Shown: one piece after another, positions 60,068 through 64,000 of the stretch | Position numbering within the stretch: the stretch's first letter is position 1 | Layout of the letters: each line of letters starts with the position of its first letter | Source of the DNA: Kribbella kalugense | GTDB lineage: Bacteria; Actinomycetota; Actinomycetes; Propionibacteriales; Kribbellaceae | DNA: 64,000 nucleotides | Assembly (NCBI RefSeq): GCF_004365875.1 | Contig: NZ_SODF01000002.1 | Coordinates: 930,001 to 994,000, forward strand | Direction of reading: 5' to 3' | Notes under the pieces: generated by a model | Database searches by the model: none | Told to the model about the DNA's origin: nothing | The model's input: the letters and a program-made list of their open reading frames with translations, nothing else | Made by a program: the position numbers and the translations under genes

Positions 60068-61756
60068 TCAGCGACCGCGGCGGGAGCTGCCTGCGCGCGA
60101 GCCTGCGGAGAACGCTGCGGCTCCGGCGGGGCGAGCTGCCGATCCCGGAGTGCTCGTGCTGTAGCTCTTCGGGCCGCCCGAACCGGCGCGGGCCTTCGAG
60201 CGACCGGAGCCCCTTGAGCCACCTGCTGCCCGAGCCGACTGGCCGGAGCCGGACTGGCTCGACCGCTTGCCGGTGGCCGGCTGAGCGGGGCCCGAAGCGC
60301 GCCGACGGCGGTTGCCGCGGCCCGATCCGTTGCCGCCCGAGCTCGCGACGCGTTCCGGCTGGACCGGCCTCGCCGACGGCTCGACGTACGTCCGTTCGCC
60401 GGGGGCCAGCTCGGTCAGCAGCGGGTCGCCGGTGGTGAGCTTGGTGACCGTCGCGGCGATGCCGGCCTTGCGGGTCAGGTCGCGGACATCGCGGACCTGG
60501 TCGTCGGTCATCAGCGTGACCACGGTCCCCTCGGCGCCGGCTCGCGCCGTACGGCCGGAGCGGTGCAGGTACGCCTTGTGCTCGATCGGCGGGTCGGCGT
60601 GGATCACCAGCGTCACGTTGTCGACGTGGATGCCACGGGCCGCGATGTCGGTGGCGACCAGGGTCTTCGCCGACCCGTCCGAGAAGGCCTCGAGGTTCCG
60701 CGTGCGGGCGCCTTGCGACAGGTTCCCGTGCAGCTCGACCGCTGGGACGCCCTGGGCGATCAGCTTCTTGGTCAGCGACTTGGCGCCGTACTTCGTCCTG
60801 GTGAACACCAGCGAACGCCCGGGAGCAGCGGTCAGGTCGACCAGCACCGGGAGCCGCGTGTCCGGCTGCACATGCAGAACGTGGTGCGTCATCTTGGCGA
60901 CCGGCGAGCGGGCCGAGTCGACGCTGTGCGTGACCGGGTCGGTCATGAAGCGCCGGACCAGGACGTCGACGCCGGCATCCAGGGTGGCCGAGAACAGCAG
61001 CCGCTGGGCCGTGGCCGGGGTCGCCTCGAGAATCCGGCGCACGGCGGGAAGGAAGCCGAGGTCGGCCATGTGGTCAGCCTCGTCGAGCACGGTGATCTCC
61101 ACCGCGCCGAGCTTGGCGTGACCGGCCTGGATGTGGTCCTCGAGCCGGCCCGGGCAGGCGACGACGATGTCGGCGCCCTTGCGCAGGCCGTTGATCTGCG
61201 GGCCGTGCCCGACGCCGCCGAAGATCGTCATCGACCGCAGGCCGAGCGTGTCGGCGAGCGGCGTGATCGAAGCCTGGATCTGGGTGGCGAGCTCGCGGGT
61301 CGGCGCGAGGATCAGCGCACGCGGCTGGTTCGGCTTGCGCTTCGTGCTGCTCGCGGCAAGCCTCGCCAGCACCGGCAGGACGAAGGCGTAGGTCTTGCCC
61401 GAACCGGTCCGGCCGCGGCCGAGAACATCCTTACCAGCCAGGGAATCCGGCAACGTGGCCGACTGGATCGGGAACGGGTTCGTCACACCGGCCGCGTCGA
61501 GCGCGGTCACCAGCGGTGCCGGTACGCCGAGCTCCGCGAAGGTGCGGTTGTCGGGGGCAACTGTTTCGGTCTGCTCGTCAAAGTTGCTGGTGGCAACTGT
61601 CGACTGCTCGACGACGGCCGGCTTGGTGCGGCCGGCACCGGAGCCGCGGCGACGCCGTGGGCGTGCCGATCCGCCGCGCGCATCGCCGTTGGGCTTGCGG
61701 GACGGGGAGGTGGACTGGTTGGACGTGGGTGTAGACGTGGGGCGGCGGGCCGCCAT
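60068..61756 (-). CDS. DEAD-box RNA helicase
   Basis: The 562-residue helicase has a basic N-terminal tail (about 90 residues). The core motifs follow in order: Q motif with FPIQSATLPDSL, Walker A GRTGSGKT, APTRELATQ, the DEAD box VLDEADHMADLGF, SATLD, ARGIHVDNVTLV and HRSGRTARAG. A C-terminal tail of about 120 residues is rich in Ser, Gly and Arg and probably binds RNA. The ATG follows GGAG with normal spacing. It likely helps ribosome assembly or RNA decay at low temperature. Confidence 0.94.
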   Translation of the reverse strand: MAARRPTSTPTSNQSTSPSRKPNGDARGGSARPRRRRGSGAGRTKPAVVEQSTVATSNFDEQTETVAPDNRTFAELGVPAPLVTALDAAGVTNPFPIQSATLPDSLAGKDVLGRGRTGSGKTYAFVLPVLARLAASSTKRKPNQPRALILAPTRELATQIQASITPLADTLGLRSMTIFGGVGHGPQINGLRKGADIVVACPGRLEDHIQAGHAKLGAVEITVLDEADHMADLGFLPAVRRILEATPATAQRLLFSATLDAGVDVLVRRFMTDPVTHSVDSARSPVAKMTHHVLHVQPDTRLPVLVDLTAAPGRSLVFTRTKYGAKSLTKKLIAQGVPAVELHGNLSQGARTRNLEAFSDGSAKTLVATDIAARGIHVDNVTLVIHADPPIEHKAYLHRSGRTARAGAEGTVVTLMTDDQVRDVRDLTRKAGIAATVTKLTTGDPLLTELAPGERTYVEPSARPVQPERVASSGGNGSGRGNRRRRASGPAQPATGKRSSQSGSGQSARAAGGSRGSGRSKARAGSGGPKSYSTSTPGSAARPAGAAAFSAGSRAGSSRRGR

Positions 61757-61960
61757 ATAGGTACTCCAAAAGTCGGGGGTCGTCCTGCCCGGCGCGGCCG
61801 AGTGGGCCGCGGCGCGTGGTGGTCGACTGCTGGCGCACAGTAGTTGCGCTCACCGGCCCGAGGCAGAACTGGGCGGGCCGTCACCCATAGTGTACGTCAC
61901 CGGAGCCCAGCACCGGTTGGATATACACAGGACACTGGTCACACACGCTAGGTTCTGCTC

Positions 61961-62470
61961 GTGACGACAGAGTTCCGGGTGGACCCGCCCACCGCCGCCG
62001 ACGAGCGGACGCTCCTGCAGGGATTCCTCGACTTCCACCGCGGCACCCTGCTCTGGAAGGTCTCCGGCCTGACCGGCTCGCAACTGGTCCAACGCGCCGT
62101 CGACCCGTCCAGCATGTCGCTGATCGGACTGGTCCGGCACCTGAGCGAGGTCGAGAAGTACTGGTTCCACCGGGCTCTCGCCGGCCACGACTCGCCGCCT
62201 AAGTTCTGGACGGGCGAACACCCGGACGGCGACTTCGACCTCGCCGATCCTGAGCTGGCCGAGCAGGACGTCGAAGACTTCCGCCAGCTGGTGAAGACCT
62301 CCGACACGCTGGCCGCGGGCTACTCGCTGGACGACACGTTCACCCGCCCCGGCTACGAAGGCGCGTACTCGGTCCGCTACCTCTACATCCACATGATCGA
62401 GGAATACGCCCGCCACAACGGCCACGCCGACCTCCTCCGCGAACGCCTCGACGGCCAGACGGGCGAGTAG
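61961..62470 (+). CDS. DinB-fold protein (DUF664)
   Basis: The 169-residue four-helix protein resembles the product at 30830-31333. It has GLVRHLSEVEKYWFHRAL and IHMIEEYARHNGHADLL, supplying three histidines for a metal. No enzymatic role is assigned. The GTG is preceded at six bases by TAGGTT, the same arrangement as in its paralog, suggesting a leaderless mRNA. Confidence 0.86.
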   Translation: MTTEFRVDPPTAADERTLLQGFLDFHRGTLLWKVSGLTGSQLVQRAVDPSSMSLIGLVRHLSEVEKYWFHRALAGHDSPPKFWTGEHPDGDFDLADPELAEQDVEDFRQLVKTSDTLAAGYSLDDTFTRPGYEGAYSVRYLYIHMIEEYARHNGHADLLRERLDGQTGE

Positions 62471-62519
62471 TCCGCCCCACGCGTGCGCACCCGCCCGCCC
62501 CGGCGAGCTATCGCCGGGT

Positions 62520-63075
62520 GTTGCGGGCTGGCGCCCGCGGTTGCTCGCTCGGCTCGTGAGTGACTGCGAGGCGGGCGTCTGCTCACCGAGCTGGCGTGGT
62601 GGGAGGAGCTGTGGTCGGGAGTCGACCGTGATTTGCGGACCGCCACGCATGCAGAAGTCGCGCGGGGGCGCGGACCTGAGCGTGCGCACTCGCCGTGATG
62701 TGGGGTTCTGCATGCATGGCGGTCCGCCTCGCCGCAGCACGCACGCCCAGTTCGCGCTGGTGTGCGAAGACGTGCGGCCGGGTGTGATGCGAAGCGAGCT
62801 GTGGTGGGGAGGACCTGTGGTCGGGAGTCGACCCGGATTTGCGGACCGCCACGCATGCAGAAGTCGCGCGGGCGCGCCGACCTGAGCGTGCGCACCCGTC
62901 GCGACCCAGGGTTCTGCATGCATGGCGGTCCGCCCAGCCGTAGCGCGCAGGCCCAGTTCGCGCACGCGCGCGGGCACCGACCACAGCTCCTCCCGACCAC
63001 GATCGACCGTGAGCAGACGCCGGCCCGCAGTCACTCGCGAGCGGAGCGAGCAGAAGGCGGGCGGCAGCCCGCAAG
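62520..63075. repeat. Element of about 555 bp with long terminal inverted repeats
   Basis: The gap 62471-63218 has no convincing gene. Its left arm (about 62520-62618) is repeated inverted at about 62974-63075. Most of about 95 positions match, including TTGCGGGCTG, GAGTGACTGCG, GGCGTCTGCTCAC and GGGAGGAGCTGTGGTC. Between the arms are two tandem 206-bp units. All frames on both strands are open in places but carry no signature of coding. Confidence 0.75.
62611..62966. repeat. Two tandem 206-bp units, each with a 22-bp inverted repeat
   Basis: The block from 62611 to about 62760 repeats from 62817 to about 62966 with a period of exactly 206 bp. Each unit contains a 22-bp arm, GCGGACCGCCACGCATGCAG plus AA (62635-62656; 62841-62862). 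Its inverted partner lies at 62706-62727 or 62912-62933, with one mismatch and 49-nt spacers. The palindromic arms are better conserved than the spacers. Confidence 0.8.
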
Positions 63076-63123
63076 TCGTCGGCGCTAGCCGACAAGGCCC
63101 GGCGTCAGCCGGAAGGTATGCGC
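63058..63123. repeat. Dispersed repeat arm with internal insertion
   Basis: On the minus strand this reads GCGCATACCTTCCGGCTGAC, then GCCGGGCC and, after an inserted 22-bp small palindrome at about 63074-63095, CTTGCGGGCTGCCGCC. It matches the left arm at 52365-52407. It abuts the right end of the 555-bp element. Confidence 0.65.
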
Positions 63124-63218
63124 GGGCGCTAGCCCCCGAGGGCGAGCGGGTGCGCGCGTGGCGGGCGGGCCGAGGGGCGGAGCGGCGAGGGGCGGCTGCG
63201 GAGCATGCGGCGGAGGAA

Positions 63219-63884
63219 CTACTTGATTGAGCGGATCAGGCCGACTAGATCGTTCACTACGCCTCGTACGCCTGGGATGCGGGTGAGGCGGAGGAGGCGG
63301 TCGACGAGCGGTACTACGCGATCGATCAAAGCCTTTGTGCGGCGGACGTCGTCGCTTTGGTCGTGGACCCAGAACAAAACAACGCCCATCTGCACGAGCC
63401 AAAGGAGCTCAGGCAACTCCGTCCGCAGGTCGGCGGGAAGCTTCAGGTCGGACCCCTCGACCACTTGGCGGAAGATCTCCACACTCGCGTCCCGGGCCGG
63501 GCGGGACTCGTCGCTGAAGGGTGACAGCGGGCTCTTCGGATCCGCTGCCGTCTTGAAGAACGTGCCGGCGAACTCGTGGTACGGCGCGGCCACTTCGAGC
63601 CAAATCCGCAGTACCCCGGCCAGCCGTGGCACGAACCGCTTCTCCGAAGCAAGAATCGGCTCGACCGCGACACGATGCTGGTCCTGGAGCAGGTCGTAGT
63701 ACGCCTGCATCAGGTGGTCCTTGGAGCCGTAGTAGTAGTACGCGTTCCCGACCGAAACGCCGGCCTCGGTCGCGATCGCGCGCATGGTCGTCTTGCCGTA
63801 CCCCTGCTCCCGGAACAGCCGCAGCGCGGTCGACAGGATCAGCTCGCGGGTCTGCTCACCCTTCGTGGTCGCACCGTCCGTCAC
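63219..63884 (-). CDS. TetR family regulator
   Basis: The 221-residue protein has the TetR DNA-binding domain (TRELILSTALRLFREQGYGK, then ATEAGVSVGNAYYYYGSKDH) and a larger C-terminal ligand domain. The frame extends to a GTG at 63908. I prefer the GTG at 63884, because TACGCT ends seven bases upstream in the leaderless arrangement seen elsewhere in the window. Target and ligand unknown. Confidence 0.85.
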   Translation of the reverse strand: MTDGATTKGEQTRELILSTALRLFREQGYGKTTMRAIATEAGVSVGNAYYYYGSKDHLMQAYYDLLQDQHRVAVEPILASEKRFVPRLAGVLRIWLEVAAPYHEFAGTFFKTAADPKSPLSPFSDESRPARDASVEIFRQVVEGSDLKLPADLRTELPELLWLVQMGVVLFWVHDQSDDVRRTKALIDRVVPLVDRLLRLTRIPGVRGVVNDLVGLIRSIK

Positions 63885-64000
63885 ATCCGTCAGCGTAGTC
63901 ACCTCCACTCAACCGCCGCAGTCCTGCGGCTGCCTGCACCATTGCTCGCGCGACCGGCCGCATCGCTGGACTCGCCAGCCGTACGGCGGTGTGCCTGTGC
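63856..64000 (-). CDS. Possible 3' end of a gene running in from the right
   Basis: A minus-strand frame is open from the window edge to a TGA at 63858-63856. It reads AVRLASPAMRPVARAMVQAA and then AGLRRLSGGDYADGCDG, overlapping the TetR start by 29 bases. Its composition looks coding but no family is recognised, so this is tentative. Confidence 0.3.
   Translation of the reverse strand, partial: HRHTAVRLASPAMRPVARAMVQAAAGLRRLSGGDYADGCDGRCDHEG

Noticed and set aside
62611-62966. CRISPR array
   Set aside because: Only two units, a 206-bp period and long internal palindromes; no cas genes in the window.
62583-63095. Overlapping frames on both strands containing FCMHGGPP / RDFCMRGGP segments
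   Set aside because: They arise from the palindromic 22-bp arms read in both directions and show no third-position coding bias, so I treat the region as repeat, not protein.
63915-63930. GCCGCAGTCCTGCGGC hairpin as a terminator
   Set aside because: It may lie inside a coding frame entering from the right edge, and it has no T tract. Left unassigned.

Overview
The window is about 70% GC, densely packed, and rich in GTG starts and four-base ATGA or GTGA gene overlaps. It carries FCD-type GntR regulators, F420-type luciferase-like enzymes, an MprAB/HtrA-type stress system and many apparently leaderless genes. This fits a high-GC actinomycete chromosome. Product order and sequence style recall the Propionibacteriales (Kribbella-like), but that genus-level guess is inference. 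I see no rRNA, tRNA, CRISPR array, integrase or transposase. The regions look like ordinary chromosome, apart from two intergenic nests of inverted repeats.

Layout. 1-5.3 kb: the start of a MerR regulator, then the E2, E1-beta and E1-alpha genes of a branched-chain 2-oxoacid dehydrogenase on the minus strand, and a DMT exporter. 5.3-12.4 kb: a secreted protein with two 70-residue repeats, an SDR/hisC-like aminotransferase pair, a dimethylargininase-like enzyme behind a GntR-type palindrome, a membrane protein, a three-domain cell-wall hydrolase and a GntR regulator. 12.4-21.4 kb: a minus-strand carbohydrate operon of secreted beta-propeller enzyme, GntR, CUT1 binding protein and two permeases, SDR, glucarate-dehydratase-like enolase and intracellular six-hairpin glycosidase. 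It has an operator over its promoter and a ribosome-site hairpin before the last gene. 21.5-26.8 kb: a holin-like protein, a decayed low-molecular-weight tyrosine phosphatase, a PPi-type phosphofructokinase, Lrp/DMT/F420 genes and a formamidase-like protein.

26.9-30.8 kb: an MprA-MprB-HtrA type envelope-stress module with 11-bp-phased direct repeats upstream. 30.8-36.6 kb: DinB-fold protein, pirin, rhamnose mutarotase, MecA-like penicillin-binding protein, zinc ribbon, thioesterase, GNAT and alpha/beta hydrolase. 36.9-41.9 kb: an ABC-2 exporter, DNA polymerase IV and a Fic protein. 42-51.2 kb: a seven-gene minus-strand operon in which every junction overlaps (CUT2 importer, MR-type dehydratase, lactonase, APH-fold kinase), with a divergent GntR regulator and FAH-type hydrolase. 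Together they suggest non-phosphorylative L-fucose/L-rhamnose-type sugar-acid catabolism. 51.2-52.3 kb: methyltransferase and VOC protein.

52.3-63.2 kb: two intergenic repeat nests flank a block holding two paralogous small proteins beside a DUF1023-type hydrolase, a cobalamin-riboswitch-controlled cbtB-cbtA-phosphatase operon, LysE and MFS transporters, DUF1304, a phosphotriesterase-like lactonase, a DEAD-box helicase and a second DinB-fold protein. The window ends with a TetR regulator. The main unexplained structure is the roughly 555-bp element at 62.5-63.1 kb, which has about 95-bp terminal inverted repeats enclosing two tandem 206-bp units.
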